Source: UBA9732 sp963649615 (GTDB lineage Bacteria > Spirochaetota > Spirochaetia > Sphaerochaetales > Sphaerochaetaceae). From it: DNA of 64,000 bases. The translations under genes and the position numbers were made by a program. This document shows, one piece after another, positions 9,568-19,059 of the stretch. The stretch spans positions 1-64,000 of the forward strand of contig CAVJIN010000005.1 in NCBI GenBank assembly GCA_963649615.1. Direction: 5' to 3'. The first letter of the stretch is position 1, and every line of letters starts with the position of its first letter. The notes beneath the pieces are model-generated. The model worked only from the letters and a program-made list of their open reading frames with translations, was not told where the DNA came from and searched no databases.

Positions 9568-9801
9568 AATTTCACTCCTACGTTATTTTAATAACATTTT
9601 GAGCATTTTTGCAACACTTTGACACCTTGCTTACAAAAAAGTTATTAATCAAATTCTGCAAAGACAACAATAAACACACAAATAGTGTCATCATTAAATT
9701 CTCTAAAAGAGTTACGAAAAATCTAGACACTATCTAGCTGTTATTGTATTCTTGTTAGAAGTTATAAAAACGAAAGGCCAATCAATTAAGGAAGTAAAAA
9801 C

Positions 9802-10266
9802 ATGAGATGTCCCGCATGTGGAGAAATGGAAGATAAAGTTTTAGAAACAAGAACAACTAATAATGGCAGCGCAATGAGACGTAGAAGAGTCTGCCTAAAA
9901 TGTGGGTATAGATTTACAAGTTATGAGAGAGTTGAAGACAAACCAATTACGGTCATAAAGAAAAACGGAGACCTTCAGCCTTTTGACATTGCAAAGATTG
10001 AAAGAGGAATTCGTATTTCTACTGATAAACGAAACATAGACCAAGAAACAATTGACAACCTAATTCAGAACATAGAAGAAGCTATTAAAATCCAAGCTGG
10101 CCCAAAACATGAAATCACTAGTAAGGCCATTGGAGAAGAAACTTTAAAACAACTCTACAAAATAGATGCCGTTGCCTATATTAGATTCGCCTCTGTCTAT
10201 AGAGCCTTCAATGACGTTGAGCAGTTTGTTAAAGAAATTGAAAGACTAGCCAAAGAAGCAAATTAA
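9802..10266 (+). CDS. nrdR: Transcriptional repressor NrdR
   Basis: A zinc-ribbon/ATP-cone repressor of ribonucleotide reductase genes that senses ATP and dATP. Cys3, Cys6, Cys31 and Cys34 form the zinc ribbon, with CGYRFTSYERVEDKP after it; the ATP-cone spans ~49-139. The 154 residues are typical. SD GGAAG precedes the ATG. The 234-bp upstream region is AT-rich and has two half-sites resembling NrdR boxes (near 9683 and 9727), too degenerate to annotate. Its stop codon interlocks with that of the convergent dGTPase gene. Confidence 0.95.
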   Translation: MRCPACGEMEDKVLETRTTNNGSAMRRRRVCLKCGYRFTSYERVEDKPITVIKKNGDLQPFDIAKIERGIRISTDKRNIDQETIDNLIQNIEEAIKIQAGPKHEITSKAIGEETLKQLYKIDAVAYIRFASVYRAFNDVEQFVKEIERLAKEAN

Positions 10267-11414
10267 TAGCAAGGTTTTACCACATCAAACCACTTTCCAG
10301 TCAGTGAACGCTCAATGGATTCGTTTAAATGCTCTGGGCGGAGAATTTCGTTTCCACAATCAAGGCAGAAGTTATCACTCATGCCTGCAATATAGTCAAA
10401 GACAATCCTATCAAGATTACCATCATGTTCCATGTAAGCATCTTTCTTTTCCATAACGTAGTTATAGAAACCAGCACTAAGCATGTTTCCTTCCTGCATA
10501 TATAGTTCACTATCAAACTCATTTTTCTCAAGAAGCCCGGTTAGATAGTCATAAATAAGACGGATAAGGCGTTTAAAATATTTCTCATAACCACCTAGCA
10601 TTGGTGATTTATAGATGTTTTTGTAATTAAACTCCTTCATAGCATGCATAGCGTCAAAAACATTGGGACTAAAACCAATCACACCTTCTTTTTCTGAATT
10701 GGTAATGATATCTTCAACAAGAGTATTGATAATCTCGCCATTTGTAGAGCCCAAAACCTTAATGCAAATGTCTGGAACATCGTCTTTAGATACAATACCA
10801 AGACGTGCAGCATCCTCAAAATCACGTCCAAGATAAGCTATTTGATCAGAAAATCTAACAATACAACCTTCCCAAGTGGCGGGAATAATATCGTGCTTGG
10901 TTTCAATTGCATCAAGGTCCTTAATCTTATGACTTGGCTCAAGAGTTCTAATAAAGTGTTCGCCACAATGGCTCACAATTCCATCTCTGACGGCGTATGT
11001 TAAATTTAAATGAGAAAGAAAATCCACCACTCTAAGACTATTAACCTCATGCTCAAAACCTGCAAAGCCCTTCTCTTTCATCATATCGGACAAAATAAAC
11101 TCGCCAATATGACCAAACGGAGTATGTCCAAGGTCATGCCCAACACCAATTGCCCATGCCATTTCATCATTAAGCCCCATGGCTCTACAAATGGTTGTAG
11201 CAATAGAAGCCACATGCAACACATGTTCCATTCTAGTACAAATATGGTCATTACTAGGAGCAAAAAACACCTGAGTTTTATGCTTTAATCTTCTAAAAGG
11301 AGAGCTGTGAATAATTGCAGTTGTATCCCTGTAGTACGGAGAACGCACATCTTCTACACTTCTACTTTTCACTCTTTTCAACAATTGTTCATCTGAAAGC
11401 TCATTTTTAAACAT
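10263..11414 (-). CDS. dgt: Deoxyguanosinetriphosphate triphosphohydrolase-like protein
   Basis: An HD-domain phosphohydrolase that cleaves dNTPs to deoxynucleoside and triphosphate. The metal site is visible as RMEHVLHV (His64) and VGHDLGHTPFGH (His93, Asp94). The 383 residues fit the short dGTPase group. It is convergent with nrdR, and the two stop codons share the tetranucleotide TTAA. Having a dNTP hydrolase and a dNTP-synthesis repressor side by side suggests a joint role in nucleotide-pool control. SD GAGGA precedes the ATG. Confidence 0.9.
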   Translation of the reverse strand: MFKNELSDEQLLKRVKSRSVEDVRSPYYRDTTAIIHSSPFRRLKHKTQVFFAPSNDHICTRMEHVLHVASIATTICRAMGLNDEMAWAIGVGHDLGHTPFGHIGEFILSDMMKEKGFAGFEHEVNSLRVVDFLSHLNLTYAVRDGIVSHCGEHFIRTLEPSHKIKDLDAIETKHDIIPATWEGCIVRFSDQIAYLGRDFEDAARLGIVSKDDVPDICIKVLGSTNGEIINTLVEDIITNSEKEGVIGFSPNVFDAMHAMKEFNYKNIYKSPMLGGYEKYFKRLIRLIYDYLTGLLEKNEFDSELYMQEGNMLSAGFYNYVMEKKDAYMEHDGNLDRIVFDYIAGMSDNFCLDCGNEILRPEHLNESIERSLTGKWFDVVKPCY

Positions 11415-11472
11415 AACAATTCCTCATCTTCACTCAATATGATAACATACAATTAACTTTTGTGGAGGAACT

Positions 11473-11970
11473 ATGCCCAATTTTATCTACCCGTTACTAT
11501 CATTAGTCATAGATTTCATCTGTCTACTCATGTGTATCAAATTTATCTTCTCAAAAAGAGGTGGCGTCTGGATTGTCCCAGTACTACTTAGCTCAATCTT
11601 CCTTGCAGCCTCTGCATTATGCCTTCTAGCGCAAACCTCAGCCAGCACAGAAGCCTCCATGCTCGTCTTTGCCAAAGCACTTTCCATCTTCTTTTTGGGT
11701 GCATCTGCAATTTGGCTTCTAATCATCATCATTTTCCGCATTGCTCTTAACCCAGAAGGCATACAAAGCGTGAAATCTAGACGCAACAAAGCTGAGTCCG
11801 ATTTCCTTAAAAGTCACTCTTCTAAGAACGATTTCTGGGAAGGTGGAAATGACAATTCCACTTTTCAACACAAAATAAAGCAAAATAATGAACCAAAACT
11901 TAAAAGAGTTCCAGATTACTACAAAGAAGTCAAAACCATAAGTCCAAGAAGATGCAAGCATGAAGAATAA
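11473..11970 (+). CDS. Small membrane protein of unknown function
   Basis: A 165-residue protein with three hydrophobic helices at about 7-27, 34-54 and 66-88, followed by a basic, polar, probably cytoplasmic tail of ~75 residues. I recognise no family. SD GGAGG precedes the ATG. The last 11 bp overlap the start of aroK, so it is likely the first gene of a unit with aroK and aroC, but nothing links it to the shikimate pathway other than position. Confidence 0.7.
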   Translation: MPNFIYPLLSLVIDFICLLMCIKFIFSKRGGVWIVPVLLSSIFLAASALCLLAQTSASTEASMLVFAKALSIFFLGASAIWLLIIIIFRIALNPEGIQSVKSRRNKAESDFLKSHSSKNDFWEGGNDNSTFQHKIKQNNEPKLKRVPDYYKEVKTISPRRCKHEE

Positions 11971-12490
11971 TATTGTATTTCTCTGTGGTCTCAAAGACTG
12001 CGGAAAGACTTACTACGCACAAAAGCTGTCACAAGAAACACAAATTCTTTGGCTTGATAGTGACCAAGAAATACTGAGACTTAATAAAGGCTATAGCACA
12101 TGTAGAGAGCTCTATAAACAAGTAGGAGCAACTGCTTTCAGAGAAAAAGAAGAGCAAGCAATACAAAGCATAATTCAAACTCTAAGAGAAAAAAAACAAA
12201 GTGCAGTTGTCTCTCTTGGTGGTGGGGTATGCGATGCAAACAATAGCCTTGAAATTATAAAAGAGCATGGTTTTTTAGTATATCTCCAGGAATTAGAGCA
12301 TGTTTTATATAAACGAATGCAAGAAGAAGGTCTTCCTCCATACCTTAGGGATAATTCTAAAAACAACTTCCATGAACTCTATATAAAAAGAGATAAAACA
12401 TATTCTTGTTTTGCCAATTATGTGATAGAATTGTTCAAATGGTCTGAAGAAGAAATCCTAAACCAATTAAAGGAGTTCCTTCAAATCTAG
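11960..12490 (+). CDS. aroK: Shikimate kinase
   Basis: Phosphorylates shikimate at O3. The P-loop GLKDCGKT is at 10-17, the substrate-binding Asp-containing stretch WLDSD is near 31-35, and SLGGGVCD is at 85-92; the lid region follows (LPPYLRDN). The 176 residues are standard. It begins inside the preceding gene and ends 9 bp before aroC, so the two consecutive late steps of the pathway are adjacent. Confidence 0.9.
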   Translation: MKNNIVFLCGLKDCGKTYYAQKLSQETQILWLDSDQEILRLNKGYSTCRELYKQVGATAFREKEEQAIQSIIQTLREKKQSAVVSLGGGVCDANNSLEIIKEHGFLVYLQELEHVLYKRMQEEGLPPYLRDNSKNNFHELYIKRDKTYSCFANYVIELFKWSEEEILNQLKEFLQI

Positions 12491-12499
12491 GAGGATTTT

Positions 12500-13474
12500 G
12501 TGTCTAACACTTTTGGCTCTATTTTGAGAATTACCACATTTGGAGAATCTCATGGACCAATGATAGGAGTGGTAATTGATGGAATTGAAAGTGATTTTGA
12601 ACTTAATCTTTCTACTATTGAGAAGGAAATGGAAAGAAGAAAACCAAATACAAATAAATTTTCAAGCACCAGATCTGAAAAAGATGAAATTGAAATTGTA
12701 AGTGGGCTTTTTGAAGGCAAAACCACAGGAACTCCACTTACAATTCTCATTAAAAACCAAGATGCAAACCCAGGAGACTATGAAAAGATCAAAGATTTAT
12801 ACAGGCCAGGACATGCAGATGAAACATATCAAGCCCGTTATGGCATAAGAGATTACAGAGGTGGTGGTAGAGCAAGTGGCAGAGAAACAGCAAGCCGTGT
12901 TGTGGCAGGTGCTATTGCAAAGCAAGTACTTATAAAGAAAGGAATAACAATCACATCAAGAATTTATTCCATTGGTGGAAAGACTACAAACTTTGAAGAA
13001 GTCTTACAACAGGCAAAAGCCAACAATGACAGTGTTGGTGGAACCATTGAATGCACAATAAAAGGTGTTCCAATGGGCATTGGAGAGCCTGTTTTTGATA
13101 AACTGGATGCTTGCATTGCTCATGCAGTTATGTCCATAGGAGCAATAAAAGGAATTGAATTTGGTTCCGGTTTTAATTGTGAGAATTTATTTGGTAGCGA
13201 AAACAACAAAAGCCAATATTCTGGTGGAATTCTTGGAGGAATTTCAGATGGAACTGATATCAATTTTAGAGTCGCTGTAAAACCAACCCCGTCTATTGGA
13301 AAAACACAACTAATGAAAACAGCTGAAGGAAAGACAATAGAAGCTACTGTTGAAGGACGTCACGACATCTGCATTTGTCTAAGAATTGGCCCCGTCATTG
13401 AAGCCATGACTGCCCTTGTATTGTTGGATCAAATCTACCTAAAAAATGCAAGAATTGGAGAAAAACATGTCTGA
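12500..13474 (+). CDS. aroC: Chorismate synthase
   Basis: Converts 5-enolpyruvylshikimate 3-phosphate to chorismate with reduced FMN. Signatures include FGESHGPMIGVVIDG near the N-terminus, RPGHADETY, and the flavin/phosphate-binding RGGGRASGRETASRVVAGAI. It uses a GTG start (12500) behind an excellent SD (AGGAGG). At 324 residues it is shorter than the usual 350-390, but all core motifs are present. Its 3' end overlaps the helicase gene by 8 bp. Confidence 0.95.
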   Translation: MSNTFGSILRITTFGESHGPMIGVVIDGIESDFELNLSTIEKEMERRKPNTNKFSSTRSEKDEIEIVSGLFEGKTTGTPLTILIKNQDANPGDYEKIKDLYRPGHADETYQARYGIRDYRGGGRASGRETASRVVAGAIAKQVLIKKGITITSRIYSIGGKTTNFEEVLQQAKANNDSVGGTIECTIKGVPMGIGEPVFDKLDACIAHAVMSIGAIKGIEFGSGFNCENLFGSENNKSQYSGGILGGISDGTDINFRVAVKPTPSIGKTQLMKTAEGKTIEATVEGRHDICICLRIGPVIEAMTALVLLDQIYLKNARIGEKHV

Positions 13475-15128
13475 AGTAAGAACTCAAGATTTACCTCTTA
13501 TAGTTCAAAGTGATAGAACAATACTTTTAGATGTTCACTCTCCTTTTGCTTCACAATGTAGAGATGAGATTATGGCTTTTGCTGAATTGGTTAAAGCCCC
13601 AGAACATATTCATACCTATTCAATATCTGCAATTTCTCTATGGAATGCAAAGAGTGCTGGCCTAGATACAGAGCAAATTCTTCAAAGATTAGACAGGTGG
13701 TCAAAATTTCCTATTCCACAGCCAGTTGAGAATTATATTCAAGATGTATCCTCAAGATTTGGGAAACTAGTTTTAGAGCCATATTCAGAACAAAGCTTTG
13801 TTTTAAAGATATCGGATTTATTTATTGCAAAAGCAATTACAGCCAATCAAAAGCTATCAAAACTCCTACGTCCAGTGATCTTGAAGGATGAGCCAGAAGT
13901 TTGTGCATTTGAAATAAAACAGTATGAACGTGGAGATGTCAAGCTGGCGCTAATTAAACTAGGATATCCGGTGGATGACCGTGTGCCATTGGTGAAGTCT
14001 GAGCATGTTTCAATTAAGATGAATTGTCCTTTGCGTGATTATCAAATTGAGGCAGTACAGTCGCTTTTAGGAGACCTTGGACCCGGAACAGGATATGGGA
14101 CAATTGTGATGCCATGTGGAAGTGGAAAAACCGTTGTTGGTATTAAAATCATGGCCCAACTCGAAACAAGAACATTGATACTATGTCCAAATGTCGTTGC
14201 TGTGCACCAATGGATTGCAGAAATTCAGGCAAAAACAAATATTCCTGCAGACTTAATTGGAGAATACTCAGGAGAGAAAAAAGAGCTTAGACCAATTACT
14301 GTATGTACTTATCAAGTATTGACTTACAGAGCAAATAAAGATGCAGATTTTGAGCACATGAAGGTAATTAAAACTGGAAATTGGGGCCTTGTCATTTATG
14401 ATGAGGTTCACATGCTTCCGGCACCAGTGTTCAAGATTACTGCTGAATTACAATCGGTATACAGAACAGGTCTTACTGCTACCTTGATTAGAGAGGATGG
14501 AAGAGAAGATGACGTCTTTAGCTTAGTTGGGCCAAAGAGATTTGATATTCCATGGACAGATTTAGCTCAAAAAGGTTGGATTGCAAGTGCCTATTGTGTT
14601 GAAGTTCGTGTTCCATTGGCCTCTGATTTGGCTTTACCTTATGCAGTTGCAAACAGACGTGATAAATACAAGATTGCAAGCAACAATAAAGAAAAATGGG
14701 CTGTTGTGGAAAGCTTGCTTCATAAACATGCAGGTGAAAGTATTCTAATTATTGGGCAGTATATAGACCAATTAAAGGAACTGCAAAAAAAGCTTGGTTT
14801 CCCTTTAATTACAGGAAGCACAACAAATTCTAAACGTGATGAACTTTATCAACGCTTCAAGGACGGTCTTGAAAAAGTTCTAATTGTTTCTAAAGTTGCT
14901 AACTTTGCAATTGACCTTCCGGATGCTTCTGTTGCAATCCAAATTTCAGGAACCTTTGGCTCTAGACAAGAAGAAGCACAAAGACTTGGCCGTATACTTA
15001 GGCCAAAACGTAATCCTTGCTATTTCTATTCAATAATTACAAAGTTCACAGTGGAAGAAGAATTTTCTGCAAATAGACAAAAATTCCTTGTAGAACAAGG
15101 TTATAAATACTTAGTAGAGGAACTTTGA
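13467..15128 (+). CDS. XPB/ERCC3-type DNA repair helicase
   Basis: An SF2 helicase related to eukaryotic and archaeal XPB; treponemes and some other bacteria carry one. The N-terminal ~190 residues form the damage-recognition-like region. Walker A PCGSGKT is near 216-222, the DEVH box near 311, a RED-like motif (IREDGRED) follows the first RecA fold, and GSRQEEAQRLGRILRPK is motif VI. I choose ATG 13467 because GGAG lies 6 nt upstream; the ATG at 13446 has no SD. It is coupled to aroC by an 8-bp overlap and to the next gene by TGATG. Its role in bacterial repair is inferred. Confidence 0.88.
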   Translation: MSEVRTQDLPLIVQSDRTILLDVHSPFASQCRDEIMAFAELVKAPEHIHTYSISAISLWNAKSAGLDTEQILQRLDRWSKFPIPQPVENYIQDVSSRFGKLVLEPYSEQSFVLKISDLFIAKAITANQKLSKLLRPVILKDEPEVCAFEIKQYERGDVKLALIKLGYPVDDRVPLVKSEHVSIKMNCPLRDYQIEAVQSLLGDLGPGTGYGTIVMPCGSGKTVVGIKIMAQLETRTLILCPNVVAVHQWIAEIQAKTNIPADLIGEYSGEKKELRPITVCTYQVLTYRANKDADFEHMKVIKTGNWGLVIYDEVHMLPAPVFKITAELQSVYRTGLTATLIREDGREDDVFSLVGPKRFDIPWTDLAQKGWIASAYCVEVRVPLASDLALPYAVANRRDKYKIASNNKEKWAVVESLLHKHAGESILIIGQYIDQLKELQKKLGFPLITGSTTNSKRDELYQRFKDGLEKVLIVSKVANFAIDLPDASVAIQISGTFGSRQEEAQRLGRILRPKRNPCYFYSIITKFTVEEEFSANRQKFLVEQGYKYLVEEL

Positions 15129-16999
15129 TGCCACAAACAGATGCCAATGCAAATGAACTAATTTTAAGTTACCTCTCATCCTTAGATGAAGATTACTATT
15201 ACTTTATAGCATCTAACATTTTAGGCAAAATCACCTCTCCTTTTAACAAACAGACATTAAACAGAAGTATTCTTTCTTTCTTCCTTAACCCTGAAAATTT
15301 AAGTGCACAAATATCTTCAATGGATGAGAGAGAAAAGCAAATGCTTGCTGTAGCTTGTCTTCTCAATGGAGCTCAAGAGCCTCAGTTTTTAGCTTTTTGT
15401 TCAGAGATGCCATATTATGTACTCTCTCTCAAGCTAGAAAATCTTTGCGACAGATTGCTTTTATTTAAGATTCAAAAGGATTATGTAATAAATCCTCTTT
15501 TAAAATCCTACATTGAAAGCTTTATAACCTCTTCAATTGAAAAAAATAAGAAAAATGAGAATATACCTTTTGGAGAAGGAAATACTGCAAGAGCAGTTTT
15601 TAATCTTCTAATTAATGGCTCAGTGCCTCAAAGAGAAGCAAACGTTCATCATTTTATAAAATCCGGCCGTCTTGAATTAATTTTCCCAAAATTTGAAGAA
15701 AAACAGATGGTTCAAATTTTCGAGCTCTATAAAAATCTTGCTCTTAAAACTAGGAGCATAGAGAGGAATGTGGAACACACCACTCTACATTTAGAAAATT
15801 GCAGAAAAACCTTAGATCAGAACAACTTTAATCTTAACATGCATGCTCTTGAGGCTAAAAACGGCGAAACATCTGTTCTTGCATGTTGTAAAGCTTTAGC
15901 CGTATTAAGAGCTTTTCCAACCCTTTCATCTAACTTCAAATGCCTTATAGATTCTTTAAGCCCAAGTGTACCAGCTACTGACTTACTGGAAGATCTCAAA
16001 GCTCTTGGGATGGTCTATACTGACACTAATATGGTATTTTTCAATGAATCTGTGCTAAAACAGGACATGGAAAGGTCTGAACTTACCATAAGTACAGACC
16101 TTACGGTATCCTATTACGGAACTCCAAAAGCTACGGACATCCTCTTCCTTTTTGCAAATATCCAAACCTGTGACAATCTAGTAGTCTACACCATTACAAA
16201 AGACAGTTTTGCTAGAGGTTTAGATTTAGGGATTAGTAAAAAGACAATAGAAAACTACTTAAATAACAACTTAGTAAACTCGTACTTAGACCAATGGGAG
16301 AAGTCGGTTTCTAGAATAAAACTCTATGAAGGAATTGTCTTAAATTGCACTAATGAAGTTTCAGTCATCGTAAAAGGTATTCCCGATATTTCAGACCACA
16401 TTATGAAAGAATTCTCCGACAATCTATTTCTAATGAGAAAAAGTACTTTAAATTCTTGGAGTAAAGTCCTTGCAAAAGCAATGGATCTAGAAACTCTTCC
16501 AGCACCAATTGCAGAGCATTTAGCAGAATCTGAACAAGATTTTACTACTCATCATAATTACAGTAGAGAGTTCATATTTCAAGCTAGAAGCGCCAAAGAG
16601 GAGAATATTACAACAGAAAACTGGAAAACTCTACAAGAAGAACTTATTGGATATGCAAAGAAAAGCGGCTGTCTTAATGCAGATCTTGAAGAATTAATTA
16701 ACTCAAAGCTCATAATCTCAAAAAGCCAAATTGGAAAAAACTTTAAGTATTCAAAACTTTCTTCTGCAAGTGGTTTTGACTACAATGCAAAGCTTTCTTT
16801 AATAAAAAAAGCATCAGGCGCAAAACGTCACATACTAAGAATTGAACTTACCAATGAAAACCTCGTGGTACTTCCTATAGAATTAGTTAAAAACGGAAAT
16901 GGAAAAGCCATTCTAAAAGCAAAAGTTATCCCTACTGGCGAAGAACGCAATATCCCAGTTGGCTCAATATTCAAGGTCTCTGAAACGCGTAGCATTTAG
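15128..16999 (+). CDS. Helicase-associated (Helicase_C_3-like) partner of the XPB helicase
   Basis: A 623-residue protein with no ATPase motifs. Its overall pattern (helical N-terminal part, C-terminal beta-rich segment with ILRIELTNENLVVLPIELV) resembles the helicase-conserved C-terminal domain proteins encoded beside bacterial XPB genes. The ATG shares one base with the helicase stop codon (TGATG) and has GAGG upstream, so stoichiometric co-expression is expected. It may be an accessory subunit in DNA repair, analogous in position to archaeal XPB partners. Assignment is by context plus weak similarity. Confidence 0.6.
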   Translation: MPQTDANANELILSYLSSLDEDYYYFIASNILGKITSPFNKQTLNRSILSFFLNPENLSAQISSMDEREKQMLAVACLLNGAQEPQFLAFCSEMPYYVLSLKLENLCDRLLLFKIQKDYVINPLLKSYIESFITSSIEKNKKNENIPFGEGNTARAVFNLLINGSVPQREANVHHFIKSGRLELIFPKFEEKQMVQIFELYKNLALKTRSIERNVEHTTLHLENCRKTLDQNNFNLNMHALEAKNGETSVLACCKALAVLRAFPTLSSNFKCLIDSLSPSVPATDLLEDLKALGMVYTDTNMVFFNESVLKQDMERSELTISTDLTVSYYGTPKATDILFLFANIQTCDNLVVYTITKDSFARGLDLGISKKTIENYLNNNLVNSYLDQWEKSVSRIKLYEGIVLNCTNEVSVIVKGIPDISDHIMKEFSDNLFLMRKSTLNSWSKVLAKAMDLETLPAPIAEHLAESEQDFTTHHNYSREFIFQARSAKEENITTENWKTLQEELIGYAKKSGCLNADLEELINSKLIISKSQIGKNFKYSKLSSASGFDYNAKLSLIKKASGAKRHILRIELTNENLVVLPIELVKNGNGKAILKAKVIPTGEERNIPVGSIFKVSETRSI

Positions 17000-17013
17000 A
17001 GGTTTTTGCAAAA

Positions 17014-18987
17014 CTAACTTTCATCAGAACCAAACTCGGCTTCATACTCTTCACTTTTAGAAATCCACTCAAGTTCAGTTTCTTCTTTCTCAGATTGCAA
17101 TGCCTCTAGCTGTTTTACAAGTTGATTAATTTTCTCAACATTGCTGTAATTTTCATGAAGATTCATAAGAGCCTTAACCTCAGCAATCTTCATATCAAGA
17201 GAATCAGCTTTATTCATAAGTTCTTTTAAATTAGATTTAAGTTTGTTCTTACGATTGCGTCTCTTGTTAGCCTCTGCTCTACTTTCTGCTGCAGTTGGAA
17301 CATCAAAGTTAAAACTTGCAACAAAGTTCGCATTTGCAGTTGAATTTTGTTCTGTTGCGTGTACAGCAGAACGAGAAGGCTCCGTTGCAATTCCAAGCCT
17401 CTGATCCATCTTCCATTCAAAGTAATCGTAATCACCATTAAAGAATTCAGGGGCATCGGCAGAAAGATACAAAATCTTGTTAGCTAAAGCCCTAATAAAG
17501 TAAGCATCATGACTTACAAAAATAACTGTTCCCTTGTAATTTTCAAGAGCCTTAAGCAACATGTCCTTTGCATTGATATCTAAATGGTTAGTGGGTTCGT
17601 CCAAAATTAACAGAGAAGCTGGTTGAAGCAAAATCTTCAACAAGGCAAGACGAGATCTTTCCCCACCAGAAAGAACACTCACCTTTTTATAAATATCATC
17701 GCCAGAAAACAGAAAAGAACCCAAAGCATTTCTAATTGAACCCTCAGTTCCATACGCCTGTACTTCAGAAAAAACTGTTCCACTCAAGTCAAGAGAGTCC
17801 TGAGTATCTTGAGCATAGTAGCCAACCTTAACCCCAGGACCAAGTCTTGTCACTCCAGAAAAATTTGAATCTTTTTGTGCAATAATCCTTAAAAGAGTAC
17901 TCTTTCCAATGCCGTTATGACCGGTTACAGCCAACCGCTGACCTTTAGAAACCAACATATTAAAATGGTCGAATATAACCTGATTACCGTATTTTTTTGT
18001 CATATCTTCAACAATTACGACATCGTTTGGACTATGAGGTGGTTCTGGGAAAGAAAAATGAAGCGTCTTCAAATGAGAAGGAACAACTACAGGTTCAATC
18101 TTTTCTAATTGTTTAATTCTGCTTTGAACTTGCTTACTTTTTGTCGCTTTATATCTAAAACGTTCTATAAACTGCTCTGTCCTGTCTATCTCCAATTGTT
18201 GTTTTTTATATGCAGCCTCAAGTTGCTGAATCTCAAGACGACGCTGGTTTTCATAGAACGTATAATTGCCACTATACCTAGTAAGCTTCCCATTGAAAAG
18301 TTCATAGACTTCATTAACTGTATCATCCATAAAGCCCTTATCATGGCAAACCAAAAACAAAGAGCCTTTGTAAGATTTCAAAAAGTCCTTAAGCCACGTT
18401 CTAGCCTCAATGTCCAAATAGTTTGTAGGCTCATCCAACATCATCAAATCTGGATCTTCACAAAGAACCTTTGCAAGCGCAATTCTCATTTGGTATCCGC
18501 CGGAAAACTCTCCGCAAGGTCGTTTTAAATCACTTTGAGAGAATCCCAATCCCTTGGCAATCAAAGACACCACAGCTTCTCTATCATAGTAAGGGCTATC
18601 CAATAGTTCTTCCTGCAGCTCATTTAATTCAACCAAAAGAGCTTCATTACTTGCACCTGAAGCCAAAAGAGCCTCAATCTCATGTTGACGCTTTAAATTT
18701 GCTTCAAATCTAGAAAATCCCTTCTCAATTTCATCATAGACAGTTCCCTCTCTGAACACTATATCACTTTGCGGAAGGTATGAAATTCGCATGCCCTTAG
18801 TTTTTGTCACTTTTCCACCATCACAAGGCATAATCCCAGCAATAATCTTCATTAAGGTAGATTTTCCCTCGCCATTTCCTCCTGCAAGGGCCGCTCTAGC
18901 ATGTTCTCCCAACGTTAATGAGGCATTTGTAAGTAAATTTCTATCTCCAAACGATAGGCTTATATTTTGAACTTGAAGTATTCCCAT
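17014..18987 (-). CDS. ABC-F family ATP-binding protein
   Basis: A soluble duplicated ABC ATPase without membrane domains, of the kind acting on ribosomes. The first cassette has Walker A GGNGEGKST (36-44) and signature FSGGYQMR; the second has GHNGIGKST and LSGGERSRL, with a LILDEPTNHLD Walker B. A linker rich in charged residues lies between the cassettes and a coiled-coil tail follows. The start at 18987 (MGILQVQN) fits the fold; an extended reading to 19029 lacks support. It is convergent with the XPB partner gene (14-bp gap) and divergent from aroDE. The exact subfamily is uncertain. Confidence 0.9.
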   Translation of the reverse strand: MGILQVQNISLSFGDRNLLTNASLTLGEHARAALAGGNGEGKSTLMKIIAGIMPCDGGKVTKTKGMRISYLPQSDIVFREGTVYDEIEKGFSRFEANLKRQHEIEALLASGASNEALLVELNELQEELLDSPYYDREAVVSLIAKGLGFSQSDLKRPCGEFSGGYQMRIALAKVLCEDPDLMMLDEPTNYLDIEARTWLKDFLKSYKGSLFLVCHDKGFMDDTVNEVYELFNGKLTRYSGNYTFYENQRRLEIQQLEAAYKKQQLEIDRTEQFIERFRYKATKSKQVQSRIKQLEKIEPVVVPSHLKTLHFSFPEPPHSPNDVVIVEDMTKKYGNQVIFDHFNMLVSKGQRLAVTGHNGIGKSTLLRIIAQKDSNFSGVTRLGPGVKVGYYAQDTQDSLDLSGTVFSEVQAYGTEGSIRNALGSFLFSGDDIYKKVSVLSGGERSRLALLKILLQPASLLILDEPTNHLDINAKDMLLKALENYKGTVIFVSHDAYFIRALANKILYLSADAPEFFNGDYDYFEWKMDQRLGIATEPSRSAVHATEQNSTANANFVASFNFDVPTAAESRAEANKRRNRKNKLKSNLKELMNKADSLDMKIAEVKALMNLHENYSNVEKINQLVKQLEALQSEKEETELEWISKSEEYEAEFGSDES

Positions 18988-19059
18988 AATTGTTCTTTTA
19001 ATAACAAAATTCGTGTGATATGCTACCATAGGAAGCCAAGCTTCTTCAAGGAGACTAAC

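Noticed and set aside
9670..9745. Possible pair of NrdR boxes upstream of nrdR
   Set aside because: Only one half of each 16-bp site resembles the consensus and their spacing (54 bp) is not the usual three turns, so I did not annotate them as features.
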